Source of the DNA: Pedobacter sp. D749
GTDB taxonomy: Bacteria; Bacteroidota; Bacteroidia; Sphingobacteriales; Sphingobacteriaceae
Assembly (NCBI RefSeq): GCF_019317285.1
Contig: NZ_CP079218.1
Location: 2,170,001 to 2,234,000, forward strand
Direction: 5' to 3'
DNA: 64,000 nucleotides
Shown: positions 17,608 to 27,805 of the stretch, in pieces
Layout of the letters: every line of letters starts with the position of its first letter
Position numbering within the stretch: position 1 is the stretch's first letter
The notes under the pieces: model-generated
Database searches by the model: none
What the model was told of the DNA's origin: nothing
Seen by the model: the letters and a program-made list of their open reading frames with translations, nothing else
Translations under genes and position numbers: made by a program

Positions 17608-19059
17608 ATGCAGGAAAATAAAGAGCGAAATAATTTTGAGAAGAGGTTTGAAGAATGTGATGAGAAGTTCAACACTATATTTAAACTTACTAGTGTAGCC
17701 TCAAAGATTATCCGGTCAGACCTGACCATCTTAAAGGTCAATAAGGCCCTTTGTGAACTGTTGGATTACCCACCCGAAGAAATCGAAGGAACCAAAATTC
17801 TGGATCATGCCTGCGAAGAATACGTTGCGCATTGGCATCATCTTCAGGAAATGATCTGGTCTAAGCAGGTACCTTTCTTCAAGCTGCAGGCCTGCCTGTA
17901 CAGAAGAGACCGCAGCCGCGTGTGGGTTGATGTGACCACCATCCTCTATAACGATCAGGGAGAAACTTTTGGTTTTACCGTTCTGGATGATATTTCCGGA
18001 TTGAAAGGGCTTGCAGAGAGCCAGAGGCGTTTAAACGTTGCCTTGAAGTATACTGGCACAGCTATCTGGGAACTGGACCTGGAAACTAAAGAAGTTTTCC
18101 GTTCCCCCGACCATGATGAAATTTTCGGCTATCCCCAGAGGCAGAAGTATTGGAGCCTGGAAAGCTACTACCCGCACATCGCTGCAAATGACCTTCCGGC
18201 ATTTAAGGAGGCACTATCAAATATTCAGGATGAAGGAGGTATAGACGTGCAGGTAAAACTGAACAGGTTAGATGGAATGCTGCAATGGCTGAATATAAAA
18301 GGTAAGACTGAGACCGGTAAAGATGGAAAGGCTGTGAAACTGATTGGTGTTATTAACGACATCACCAACGACAAAATTATTGAAAGGCATAAAGACGATT
18401 TCATCAGTATCGCCAGCCATGAGCTAAAAACTCCGGTTACCAGCTTAAACGGATCGTTGCAAATGTTGCAACGGGATTCGAAAGGGCAATCGGACCGTAC
18501 CAGGCAGCTGGTTGCCCAGGCAAGCAGGGGGATCAACCGGATCTCACTGATCATAGACGACCTGCTCAATGCCGGTAAAAACTATCGTGATCAGATTGAA
18601 CTAAGGAAAACAAGTTTCAATCTCTTTACACTTGTTCAGGAAATAGCTGAACTGTTCGCTTCTGCGGATTTCCAGACTGTTACCATAATAGGGGAAGAGG
18701 ATATCATGTTGCATGCTGACTCAGAACGGATCGGACGGGTGCTTACCAACCTGATCAGTAATGCAGTCAAATATGCACCAACAACCACAGATATAAAAGT
18801 TGAGCTCGTTGATAGTGAGAACTACATTAAAATATCTGTCATTGATCAGGGACCGGGAATTATTGCCGAAAAGATTCCCTTGCTGTTCGATCGATATTAT
18901 CAGGCCGATGAACAACAACATCAGTTCTCCGGGCTTGGGCTTGGACTGTTTATTTCCGCCAATATCGTTCGCAAACATGGAGGAGAAATCGGTGTTGACA
19001 GCGTGCCTGGTGAACGCACCTCTTTTTGGTTCACCCTGCCAAAATCAGCAGGAAGTTAG
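17608..19059 (+). CDS. Soluble PAS-domain sensor histidine kinase
   Basis: From the ATG at 17608 the protein has 483 residues. A short coiled N-terminus leads to two PAS/PAC modules (about 15-135 and 140-255). A HisKA domain follows with H271 in ASHELKTP, then a HATPase domain with the N-box NLISNAVKYAP and DQGPGI and GLGLGLFI boxes. No membrane segment is present, so it senses a cytoplasmic signal. A TTG at 17551 would add 19 residues but is not needed. No response regulator is adjacent; the partner may be one of the nearby or distant regulators. Confidence 0.9.
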   Translation: MQENKERNNFEKRFEECDEKFNTIFKLTSVASKIIRSDLTILKVNKALCELLDYPPEEIEGTKILDHACEEYVAHWHHLQEMIWSKQVPFFKLQACLYRRDRSRVWVDVTTILYNDQGETFGFTVLDDISGLKGLAESQRRLNVALKYTGTAIWELDLETKEVFRSPDHDEIFGYPQRQKYWSLESYYPHIAANDLPAFKEALSNIQDEGGIDVQVKLNRLDGMLQWLNIKGKTETGKDGKAVKLIGVINDITNDKIIERHKDDFISIASHELKTPVTSLNGSLQMLQRDSKGQSDRTRQLVAQASRGINRISLIIDDLLNAGKNYRDQIELRKTSFNLFTLVQEIAELFASADFQTVTIIGEEDIMLHADSERIGRVLTNLISNAVKYAPTTTDIKVELVDSENYIKISVIDQGPGIIAEKIPLLFDRYYQADEQQHQFSGLGLGLFISANIVRKHGGEIGVDSVPGERTSFWFTLPKSAGS

Positions 19060-19224
19060 CCCGGTCATCACGGCAATGGAGAGAATTTGGACTTCAGATG
19101 CATAAGTTGATTTATATTACTGCTACAGGTAAAGCCAGGGTTATACCATTAACAGAGGGAATATAAAAGAGACTGTCTTGCTCCTTGAATAAATAATTGT
19201 ATCGTCTCGAATGTGATAGTATCT

Positions 19225-22200
19225 TTATATTAAATCCTTAATTAATTGTAGTCCTGTCTTTATTTCATGTATGATTTCATACTCCATAGCAGTATAATCC
19301 ATGTTTTCTTCAATGCGTTTCTCCCAACTCGAAGTTTGTTCTGTAAGCATGATTAAGCCCGCAGTTCCGGCAGTTCCTCTCAGCTTGTGAAGAATTCTCT
19401 TTAGCTCTTCGGTATTTTTTTCTTTTACCGCTAATTTTATATTTTCTTTAGCCTGATCAAGCCCTTGTATCACTAAGTTTAAAAATATTACTTTAAAATC
19501 ATCATCATCACCTACCTGCTCGTTCAGAATATTCATATCCAGATAGGTCTCTGGTTGTGGTGGGTTTTCAGCCAATTCCTGAACGCCAGTGCCAATATGT
19601 TTTTTCAGCATTTCCAAAAGATCGTTTTGTCTGAGCGGCTTGGGTAGGAAATCATTCATTCCCGAATCCAGACATTTTTCTTTTTCACCCAATACATTTC
19701 CAGCTGTAACCCCAATAATCGGAATTGTGGAGTATTCCGGTAACAGCCGGATTTGCTTAGTAGCTTCTATGCCATCCATTACAGGCATCTGCACATCCAT
19801 CAACAGCAGATCAAAAAGCTGATCCCGGCATTGTTCCAAAGCCTGCAAACCGTCGGTTGCTTCTACTAACCTTACATCGGGAATCAGTGATTTCATCATT
19901 CTGTTATTCAGAACCATGTTCACCGGATTATCATCAACAAGTAAGACAAGAGGCGAAGTCATGAGCAGGGAAGGTTCTTCTGTTTGCAATAGTTTGCGGG
20001 CAACTGTCTCTTTTTCTGAACTTTTTATTGCCCTTCGTAAAGTTTTGTACAATTCTTCAGATTTAATAGGTTTAAGCAGAAAATAGGAGTTTTCTTCCTT
20101 CCTGAAAGAATTGATCACGTCAAGTTCTTCAGAAGAGGTGTGAAGGATAACAAGAGGTGAGACTTCATTCTGCTGATTAAATAGCTGCTTTATTTTTTCA
20201 ATTGTTTCCAAACCTGATATAACCGGCATGTGGTAATCTATCAGAATAATATCAAACCGCTCGCCGGCTAGAAGCATCTGTAGCGCTTCCATTCCGTTGG
20301 CAGCCTGTGTGGAATCTATATTCTTATAAGCAAGCATATGCTGAAGAATAACCCTGTTTGCTTCGTTATCGTCAACAATCAGAACCTTGTTGATTTTCAG
20401 TATTTCATTTTCACTTTGATCAGAAATTTCAAAAGGAATCTCAATATCAAAATAGAAAACAGAACCTTTCCCGAGTTCACTTACCAAAGTAAGATTACTT
20501 CCCATATATTTCAAGATGTTATTTGAAATGGTAAGCCCAAGACCGGTTCCTCCGTATTGTTTACTGATAGAACTGTTTTCCTGAGTGAAAGCATTAAAGA
20601 TATGCTGTTGTTTTTCTACAGGAATACCAATTCCTGTATCCCTTACTGAGAATCGTAATGTTATATTTTTATCGTCTAAATTCAGTTTTTCTACTTTAAG
20701 CTCTATCTCACCTTGTTCTGTAAACTTTACAGCATTCCCGAGTAGATTAATCAGAATCTGCTTCAATCGTGTTTCATCGAGACAGATTATATCAGGCAAT
20801 CCCGGTTCAATATTTAAAAGAAGTTCGATATTTTTTTTCTGAGACTGATAAAGAACTACATTGATGACCTGGCTCACCATGTCGTAAACATTGGCTTTCT
20901 CTATTAAAAGGTCCAATTTTCCAGATTCAATTTTAGAGAAATCAAGAATGTCATTAATAATGTTCAGCAGGTTTTCACCTGACTCATTAATGTAATTGAG
21001 ATACTGCGTTTGTATTTCATTTAACGGAGTTTGAAGCAAAAGATCAGAAAACCCGATGACGCCGTTCAGCGGCGTTCGTATCTCATGGCTCATATTGGCT
21101 AGAAACTCTGACTTCGCCTTGCTTGCTGTATCTGCTATTTTTTTAGCATTTTTCAATTCCTCATTTATCCGCACGGCATTTGTAATATTCTGTACGGAAA
21201 TAATTAAACCTCCTACTTCATCTTCTGTGAGATACCATGGTCCGACTTTAAGGTCGTAGTGCTGAATTTCCTGCTTACCGTCCACCTTTAACTCAAAGTC
21301 CCCATTTATGTAGGTTTTACCCAGCAGGGCGTTTTCATAGATTTTTTTTCTTTCTTTGGGAATATCCGGAGATACAGTAAATAGATTATTTCCGATAATA
21401 TCTACATCATTCATGTTGAATTCTTCTCTCCATTTGTTGCTTACAGAAACATAATTAAGGTCTTTATCAAACATGGCGAGAGGAATCGGAACATCGGTTA
21501 CAAAAGACTGCATCATGGCTTCCTTTCTGGTAACTTCCAGGAACATTTTCTTGAAGGCATCAATATCCTGAATGATTCCGAAAATCCTGCTGCAGACTTC
21601 ACCCTCAAATTCTGGAATTCCTTTTACCCTTACCCAGATCGTAACGCCGTCATAACGGACAAGCTGAAACTCTTCGTCAAAGGGAATTCTTTTTTTTAAG
21701 GCGCTATCGAAAAGATTTTTCATTCTTTCCCTGCTGTCTTCTTTAAAGAATCCCATGGCGTTTTCTAAATCCGGCTGGAAATTATTTTTTATTTTATGAA
21801 TTTCTTTCGTACTCTGAGACCAGAACACCTTCCTGGTTTTCATGTTGACTTCCCAGCCTCCCACTTGTGCTACAGCGCTCGTTTCCTCAAGAATTGTTTT
21901 CGTGTAAAACAAATCTTTTTCTAATTTATCCCTGCGGATAAGGTCAGATTTTATTTGTGTATAGAAAAAAATTGTAACAACAATGGCTACAACTGCAGAG
22001 AAAATGATGAATAAAACTGTCGATTTGGAAGATCGGTTCAGATCTTTATTTTTGATAGCCAGCTGAACTTCCTCATATTTTACAAATTCCTGAACCAATG
22101 TACGGCACCTGTCCATAGCGGTCTTGTTTTGTACAAGTTCTTTTGGGGTCATTAATATTCCCTTTCTACGCTTCTCAATTAGCAATACATCTCCATCCAT

Positions 22201-22557
22201 CATCATGTCTGAAGTACGCAAGAGTTTATTGATGAGCTCGATTTGATGTTTGTCTTTAATATTCAGCCTGTTTTTATCAGAAATAAGTACTGGATATTTC
22301 CTCAGGCTTTTATTGAAGGGGTCAAGGAAATTTTCCTGACCTGTAAGCTGATATCCTCTAATAGCTGTTTCTGCATCCAGGAGAAGATTTAAAACATCTT
22401 TTACCAAACTTATAGATTCCTTACTTTTTAAAAGGCTTTCCCTGTTCTCCATCTGCTTCTGTACGCTCACATAGGAAGCTATAGAACTCGCAATGAGCAG
22501 TAATAAACACAGTACGACTCCAATCTGAAGATTTCTTATAATTTTTTTCGGCATCAA
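19225..22557 (-). CDS. Hybrid histidine kinase: CHASE3 - PAS - PAS - HisKA - HATPase - REC - REC - HPt
   Basis: The 1110-residue protein starts with a TM helix (about 10-30), a CHASE3-like extracytoplasmic helical domain (about 35-175) and a second TM helix (about 181-201). PAS/PAC modules follow at about 220-335 and 345-465. HisKA has H491 in NMSHEIRTPLNG, and the HATPase spans about 600-715. Two receivers follow, the second with D921 in LMDVQMP, and an HPt domain has H1057 in HKLRGTAG. A whole BarA-like phosphorelay is thus in one chain. From about residue 204 on, it is homologous to the neighbour at 22850-26755 and nearly identical from the HisKA domain on. The output regulator is not obvious. 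Confidence 0.93.
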   Translation of the reverse strand: MMPKKIIRNLQIGVVLCLLLLIASSIASYVSVQKQMENRESLLKSKESISLVKDVLNLLLDAETAIRGYQLTGQENFLDPFNKSLRKYPVLISDKNRLNIKDKHQIELINKLLRTSDMMMDGDVLLIEKRRKGILMTPKELVQNKTAMDRCRTLVQEFVKYEEVQLAIKNKDLNRSSKSTVLFIIFSAVVAIVVTIFFYTQIKSDLIRRDKLEKDLFYTKTILEETSAVAQVGGWEVNMKTRKVFWSQSTKEIHKIKNNFQPDLENAMGFFKEDSRERMKNLFDSALKKRIPFDEEFQLVRYDGVTIWVRVKGIPEFEGEVCSRIFGIIQDIDAFKKMFLEVTRKEAMMQSFVTDVPIPLAMFDKDLNYVSVSNKWREEFNMNDVDIIGNNLFTVSPDIPKERKKIYENALLGKTYINGDFELKVDGKQEIQHYDLKVGPWYLTEDEVGGLIISVQNITNAVRINEELKNAKKIADTASKAKSEFLANMSHEIRTPLNGVIGFSDLLLQTPLNEIQTQYLNYINESGENLLNIINDILDFSKIESGKLDLLIEKANVYDMVSQVINVVLYQSQKKNIELLLNIEPGLPDIICLDETRLKQILINLLGNAVKFTEQGEIELKVEKLNLDDKNITLRFSVRDTGIGIPVEKQQHIFNAFTQENSSISKQYGGTGLGLTISNNILKYMGSNLTLVSELGKGSVFYFDIEIPFEISDQSENEILKINKVLIVDDNEANRVILQHMLAYKNIDSTQAANGMEALQMLLAGERFDIILIDYHMPVISGLETIEKIKQLFNQQNEVSPLVILHTSSEELDVINSFRKEENSYFLLKPIKSEELYKTLRRAIKSSEKETVARKLLQTEEPSLLMTSPLVLLVDDNPVNMVLNNRMMKSLIPDVRLVEATDGLQALEQCRDQLFDLLLMDVQMPVMDGIEATKQIRLLPEYSTIPIIGVTAGNVLGEKEKCLDSGMNDFLPKPLRQNDLLEMLKKHIGTGVQELAENPPQPETYLDMNILNEQVGDDDDFKVIFLNLVIQGLDQAKENIKLAVKEKNTEELKRILHKLRGTAGTAGLIMLTEQTSSWEKRIEENMDYTAMEYEIIHEIKTGLQLIKDLI

Positions 22558-22849
22558 AAATTAGTTTAACGGTAATGTAAAATAAAAGTTAATCGTTTAT
22601 TTATTGACTGAAAACACCAATATTTCCAGCATATTGTTTCACAATTTCTGAGTAGATAAAAACTTATTACCATTTCTGGAAAGAGAAATTCCCCAACAAA
22701 TTAAAACTATGGAAAATATCTTCTTTTTTAAAATCTATAATATCAATGTGCAGACAAAAGTTTATCGGTAATATGTATAACTATTGCATACGGCTTTTGA
22801 AATTATTTTGGTGATAAATATTTAATATTTTAAAAAATTGTGTTATTAT

Positions 22850-25800
22850 TTATACTAAATCTTTTATCAATTGTATTCCTATCGTTATTTCACGTACTAT
22901 CTCATGCTCCATAGCAGTATAATCCATGTTTTCTTCAATGCGTTTCTCCCAACTGGAAGTTTGTTCTGTAAGCATGATTAAGCCAGCAGTTCCGGCAGTT
23001 CCTCTCAGCTTGTGAAGAATTCTCTTTAGCTCTTCGGTATTTTTTTCTTTTATCGCTAATTTTATATTTTCTTCAGCCTGATCAAGCCCTTGTATCACTA
23101 AATTTAAAAATACTACTTTAAAATCATCATCATCACCCATCTGCTCGTTCAGAAGATTCATATCCAAATAGGTCTCTGTTTCTGGTGGGTTTTCAGACAA
23201 TTTCTGAACGGCAGTGCCAATATGTTTTTTCAACATTTCCAAAAGATCGTTTTGTCTGAGCGGCTTGGGTAGGAAATCATTCATTCCCGAATCCAGACAT
23301 TTTTCTTTTTCACCCAATACATTTCCTGCTGTAACCCCAATAATCGGAACTGTGGAGTATTCCGGTAACAGCCGGATTTGCTTAGTAGCTTCTATGCCGT
23401 CCATTACGGGCATCTGTACATCCATTAGAATGATATCAAAAAACTGATCACGGCATTGTTCCAAAGCCTGCAAACCATCGGTTGCTTCTGTTAGTTTTAC
23501 ATCTGCAATCAGTGATTTCATCATCCTGTTATTCAGAACCATATTCACCGGATTATCATCAACAAGCAATACATGAGGCGAAGTGATGAGCAGGGAAGGT
23601 TCTTCTGTCTGCAATCGTTTGTGGGCAACTGCCTCTTTTTCTGAACTTTTTATTGCCCGTTGTAAGGTTTTGTACAGTTCTTCAGATTTAATAGGTTTAA
23701 GCAGAAAATAGGAGTTTTCTTCCTTCTTGAAAGAATTGATCACGTCATGTTCTTCCGATGATGTATGAAGGATAACAAGAGGTGAGACTTCATTTCGCTG
23801 ATTAAACAGCTGCTTTATTTTCTCGATTGTTTCCAACCCTGATATTACCGGCATGTGGTAATCTACCAGAATAATATCAAAACGCTCGCCGGCTAAGAGT
23901 ATCTGAAGAGCTTCCATTCCGTTGGCAGCCAGTGTAGAATCTATATTCTTGTAAGCAAGCATATGCTGTAGAATAACCCTGTTTGCTTCATTATCGTCAA
24001 CAATTAGAACCCTGTTGATTTTTAGTGTTTCGTCTTCGCTTTGATCAGAAATTTCAAAAGGAATCTCAATATCAAAATAGAAAACAGAACCTTTCCCGAA
24101 TTCACTTACCAGAGTAAGATTACTTCCCATATATTTCAAAATGTTATTTGAAATGGTAAGTCCGAGACCGGTTCCTCCATATTGTTTACTGATAGAACTG
24201 TTTTCCTGAGTGAAAGCATTAAAGATATGCTGCTGTTTTTCTACAGGAATACCAATTCCTGTATCCCTTACTGAGAATCGTAATGTTATATTTTTATCGT
24301 CTAAATTCAGTTTTTCTACTTTAAGCTCTATCTCACCTTGTTCTGTAAATTTTACAGCATTGCCGAGTAGGTTGATCAAAATCTGTTTCAATCGTGTTTC
24401 ATCGAGCCAGATTATATCAGGCAATCCTGGTTCAATATTTAAAAGAAGTTCTATATTTTTTTTCTGAGACTGATAAAGAACTGCATTGATAACCTGGCTA
24501 ACCATGTCGTAAACATTGGCTTTCTCTATCAAAAGGTCCATTTTCCCAGATTCAATTTTAGAGAAATCAAGAATGTCACTGATAATGTTCAGCAGGTTTT
24601 CTCCTGACTCATTAATGTAATTGAGATACTGTGTTTGTACTTCATTTAACGGAGTTTGAAGCAAAAGATCAGAAAAGCCGATGACCCCGTTTAAAGGAGT
24701 TCTTATCTCATGACTCATATTGGCTAAAAATTCAGACTTGGTTTTATTGGCAATATCTGCCATCTCCTTTGCATTTTTAAGTTCTTCATTGATTTTTACC
24801 GACTCCGTAATGTTTTGTGCAGAAATAATAATTCCACCCGTAACCTCATCTGACAGATACCAGGGACTTACCACAATATTATAATGCTGTATTCCTTCTT
24901 TATTAGGAACTTCTAAAGCCATGTTACTATTTATGTAAGCTTTACCTCCGAGTGCATCTCTATATATTTTCTTCCTTTCATCCGGTACATTGGGTGAAAC
25001 AGTAAACATATTTTTTCCTATAAGATCTATATCATGCATCTGGAACTCATTTTTCCAGCTGCTGCTTACCGAAAGATAGTTGAGGTCTTTATCGAACATT
25101 GCTACTGCGGTAGGAACATATGTTACAAATGACTGTAGCATTGCTTCTTGTTTGGCCAGTTCTATATAAATGTTTTTGAAGGTATCAATATCCTGGATGA
25201 TACCGAACATTTTTGTACAGACGCCATCTTCGAATTCGGGTATTCCTTTCACCCTCACCCATATTGTCACTCCATCATTACGTATCAGCTGAAATTCTTC
25301 ATCATATGGTATTCCTTCCCGCACAGCTCGCTCAAATAATGATTCTACTTTTTTTCTGCTTTCTGTACTGTAAAATCCTAATGCATTTTCAAAATCAGGC
25401 TGAAATGCCTGGTCTATTTTATGTATTTCTTTAGTAGATTGCGACCAGAAAACAGTATTGGTTTTAAGATTGACTTCCCAACCTCCGACCTGTGCTACCG
25501 CACTTGTCTGTTCTAATATTTTCTTAGTGTACAGTAAATCCTTTTCAAGAGACATTCTTTCTGTAACATTTAAAGCTGTACTTACAACGTATGGCATTCC
25601 CTGTGGGTCAGTTTCTACCAGATTATGATACATCCAGATCATTTCTTCTCCTTCCTTAGATTTTAGGATCATAGTTCCAAGATCTTCTTTATTGCTATTG
25701 ATCCTTTCAAGATACTGAGCAAGTAAAGGCCAGTTCTTTTGGGGAACGAGGTCTTTTAAATTCAATTTTTTGACTTCTTCTGCCGAATATTGAAGTGTTT

Positions 25801-26755
25801 TTCTTCCTTTTTCATTAACTGAAAGGATATTTCCTTGCATATCATGCATGCTCATTAAGCCAATCGCATTTTCAAAAAAGCTTCTAAAGCGGCGTTCTGA
25901 ACTTTCAAGTTTTTGTTTTTCTTCGATCTGTTGGGTAATATTGATGCCGAAGCAGAAAATCTCAGAATTGTTTTGGTTCTGTTTTAAAGACCACTCTACT
26001 ATAATCGCTGAACCATCACTGATTTTTGTGGAAGTAGAAAATGTAACTTCCTCCTGAACATCAGGCAGCCTTTTTATGAGTAATTGCAATTCATTATTAT
26101 GTTCACCTAAAACGTTTAAAAAATTCTGATCGGGAGTTTTTGTTTTATTAAACAAGAAAACCTTTTCGAAGGCAGGATTAACATCCTTGAGCATAAAGTT
26201 CTTATCCAGAACACAAATCAGATTATTGGAAATATTGAAGATTTGCTGAAAGTATTCCGCTTCAATCTCTTTTCTTTTTCCCGTCAGCAGATTGGTAACA
26301 GCACTTCCAATTTTTTGCAGAGCAGTCACTTGCTTTTGTGTCAAGGTTTTAGGTTCATAGTCAATAACGCATAGGGTTCCTAATGTAAATCCTTCATCAT
26401 CTATCAGAGGAATTCCTGCATAAAAGCGAATTCCTCCTGCTAATATCAGGGGATTATCGAATGATCTTTCGTCTGCTAATGTATCATTGATGATTACAAC
26501 ATCACCACTTGCAATCGTATATTGACATAAAGTACTTTTTCTGTCTACAGAATTAAAATCAAGGCCTATGCAACTTTGGATCACCTGCGTTTCACTTTCC
26601 ATCATAGCGATGAGTGCAGCCGGACAATCGGCAATAAGTGCAGCTGTTTCTGCAAAAATATCTAACTGTGGATCTTTTTTCAACTGTAAAAGGTCAAAAA
26701 ACTTAAGCTTATTAATTCGTCCGTCTTCGTTAGCAGGAACAGGGTATTTATCCAT
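22850..26755 (-). CDS. Hybrid histidine kinase: GAF - multiple PAS - HisKA - HATPase - REC - REC - HPt
   Basis: The 1301-residue protein lacks TM helices. It begins with a GAF domain (about 25-165, with FYAGIPL and GTLCVIDYEP), then about four PAS/PAC modules between 170 and 655. HisKA has H682 and the HATPase lies at about 790-905. Two receivers follow (D1112 in the second), then an HPt domain with H1248. The C-terminal 900 residues are a close copy of the kinase encoded downstream at 19225-22557, so the two differ mainly in sensor: cytoplasmic GAF/PAS here, periplasmic CHASE3 there. They are in the same direction with a 292-bp gap that holds no gene. Confidence 0.93.
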   Translation of the reverse strand: MDKYPVPANEDGRINKLKFFDLLQLKKDPQLDIFAETAALIADCPAALIAMMESETQVIQSCIGLDFNSVDRKSTLCQYTIASGDVVIINDTLADERSFDNPLILAGGIRFYAGIPLIDDEGFTLGTLCVIDYEPKTLTQKQVTALQKIGSAVTNLLTGKRKEIEAEYFQQIFNISNNLICVLDKNFMLKDVNPAFEKVFLFNKTKTPDQNFLNVLGEHNNELQLLIKRLPDVQEEVTFSTSTKISDGSAIIVEWSLKQNQNNSEIFCFGINITQQIEEKQKLESSERRFRSFFENAIGLMSMHDMQGNILSVNEKGRKTLQYSAEEVKKLNLKDLVPQKNWPLLAQYLERINSNKEDLGTMILKSKEGEEMIWMYHNLVETDPQGMPYVVSTALNVTERMSLEKDLLYTKKILEQTSAVAQVGGWEVNLKTNTVFWSQSTKEIHKIDQAFQPDFENALGFYSTESRKKVESLFERAVREGIPYDEEFQLIRNDGVTIWVRVKGIPEFEDGVCTKMFGIIQDIDTFKNIYIELAKQEAMLQSFVTYVPTAVAMFDKDLNYLSVSSSWKNEFQMHDIDLIGKNMFTVSPNVPDERKKIYRDALGGKAYINSNMALEVPNKEGIQHYNIVVSPWYLSDEVTGGIIISAQNITESVKINEELKNAKEMADIANKTKSEFLANMSHEIRTPLNGVIGFSDLLLQTPLNEVQTQYLNYINESGENLLNIISDILDFSKIESGKMDLLIEKANVYDMVSQVINAVLYQSQKKNIELLLNIEPGLPDIIWLDETRLKQILINLLGNAVKFTEQGEIELKVEKLNLDDKNITLRFSVRDTGIGIPVEKQQHIFNAFTQENSSISKQYGGTGLGLTISNNILKYMGSNLTLVSEFGKGSVFYFDIEIPFEISDQSEDETLKINRVLIVDDNEANRVILQHMLAYKNIDSTLAANGMEALQILLAGERFDIILVDYHMPVISGLETIEKIKQLFNQRNEVSPLVILHTSSEEHDVINSFKKEENSYFLLKPIKSEELYKTLQRAIKSSEKEAVAHKRLQTEEPSLLITSPHVLLVDDNPVNMVLNNRMMKSLIADVKLTEATDGLQALEQCRDQFFDIILMDVQMPVMDGIEATKQIRLLPEYSTVPIIGVTAGNVLGEKEKCLDSGMNDFLPKPLRQNDLLEMLKKHIGTAVQKLSENPPETETYLDMNLLNEQMGDDDDFKVVFLNLVIQGLDQAEENIKLAIKEKNTEELKRILHKLRGTAGTAGLIMLTEQTSSWEKRIEENMDYTAMEHEIVREITIGIQLIKDLV

Positions 26756-27013
26756 ATAGTAGCGTATTCTTTTAGAAATGATATTGGTTTTCTTAGGCTT
26801 AGAACTTAATTATTAACTAATATTTGATGATGTAAATAAAATTCCAAATTACAAATTATTTACACTTAACGGTAACTCTTTATTCCAGTAGTATTCCATG
26901 CTTTAATTGTTCAATGGCCGTAATCGGAGACGATAGTAATGATTGAATTTCATAACACAACAATTATTTCATATTCCTTTTCTAATCTTCAAATTTTGTA
27001 GTTTAAGCATTAC

Positions 27014-27355
27014 ACCAGTTTTGGCATATTTGATGGAGTTGTTGATCAGGTTGAGGACGATTTTTTCAATCACTTGTCTGTCGAACCAGATATCGGCAGA
27101 AAGATTTTCTTTTTCTATCGTAAAATTGATCGACTTTTTGGTCGCCATTTCCGAAAACTCTTCGGCTACTTCATCAATAAAAAGATTTAAGTTCCATTTA
27201 CTACATAAGCTTCAAAGCACCTGGTGCTGTTTTTCTGAAATCCATAATTCGTTAATGAGCATAGTAAACGGTAGGCATTGTAATAGCTTTGGCAACTTTC
27301 CTACGTATCTTCTTTCAGCACACGCTCAAGCGGTCCTAAAATATCGATATTTGTA
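27014..27355 (-). pseudogene. Decayed histidine kinase fragment (HisKA plus start of HATPase)
   Basis: Reading the minus strand gives broken pieces of one kinase. They are GPLERVLKEDT, then LINEL, then in another frame MDFRKTAPGALKLM and a stop, then NLFIDEVAEEFSEMATKKSI and the N-box LNLINNSIKYAKTG. These are in the order expected for the dimerisation and ATPase domains of a Bacteroidota periplasmic-sensing hybrid kinase. There are at least two frameshifts and internal stops. The sensor, G-box and output parts are gone. The fragment lies in a 1-kb gene-free stretch (26756-27805) between the intact kinases and the LodA-like operon. Confidence 0.75.
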
Positions 27356-27805
27356 TCTTATATGTTACGTTTATATAACTTCTGTTAGTTGTATTATTAT
27401 ATTAAAAATACTACATTAGATCTTCTAAATAATACAAAACATCTTCTCAAATATGCTCTCTTATCTAAACAACCCAGCCGCGTATCTACCGCGCGCTATG
27501 TGGGCCCCGCAATACTACTATGAGAATGATTTTAATCACTCGCTAAAGGATTTAATTCTCTCTGCTAATCCTATGGCGAGGAATGGGAGTTGCTATAGCC
27601 GAAAAAGATCGTTCTGTTTCGTGAAGGACTTAACGGCTTAATGATTACAGTATACAGTACTATACACGCGGTCTGGTTTGAAAGAAGCTTGGGCTGTCCA
27701 AATATCTTAATGTCTATCTAAAGGATTTTTTAAGTTCATTTTTTCTGGATATTCAGAGGGCATGGACATCTATATTATAAAATTTTAACCTCTAAAAATA
27801 ATACC
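27356..27805. other. Gene-free flank upstream of the LodA-like operon
   Basis: About 450 bases that hold no supportable gene. A 62-codon open frame at 27453-27641 has no recognisable domain and was rejected. This stretch presumably includes the promoter of the operon starting at 27806, but I see no good TTTG/TAnnTTTG pair. Confidence 0.45.

Noticed and set aside
20585..20842. Small plus-strand frames repeated almost identically opposite both hybrid kinases (also at 24210-24467)
   Set aside because: They mirror the duplicated HATPase coding sequence on the other strand and have no evidence of their own.
26943..27419. 158-codon plus-strand open frame
   Set aside because: The opposite strand carries a recognisable broken histidine kinase, so this frame is the antisense shadow of the pseudogene.
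27453..27641. 62-codon open frame upstream of the LodA-like operon
   Set aside because: No recognisable motif, no conserved start context, and it lies in decayed DNA.
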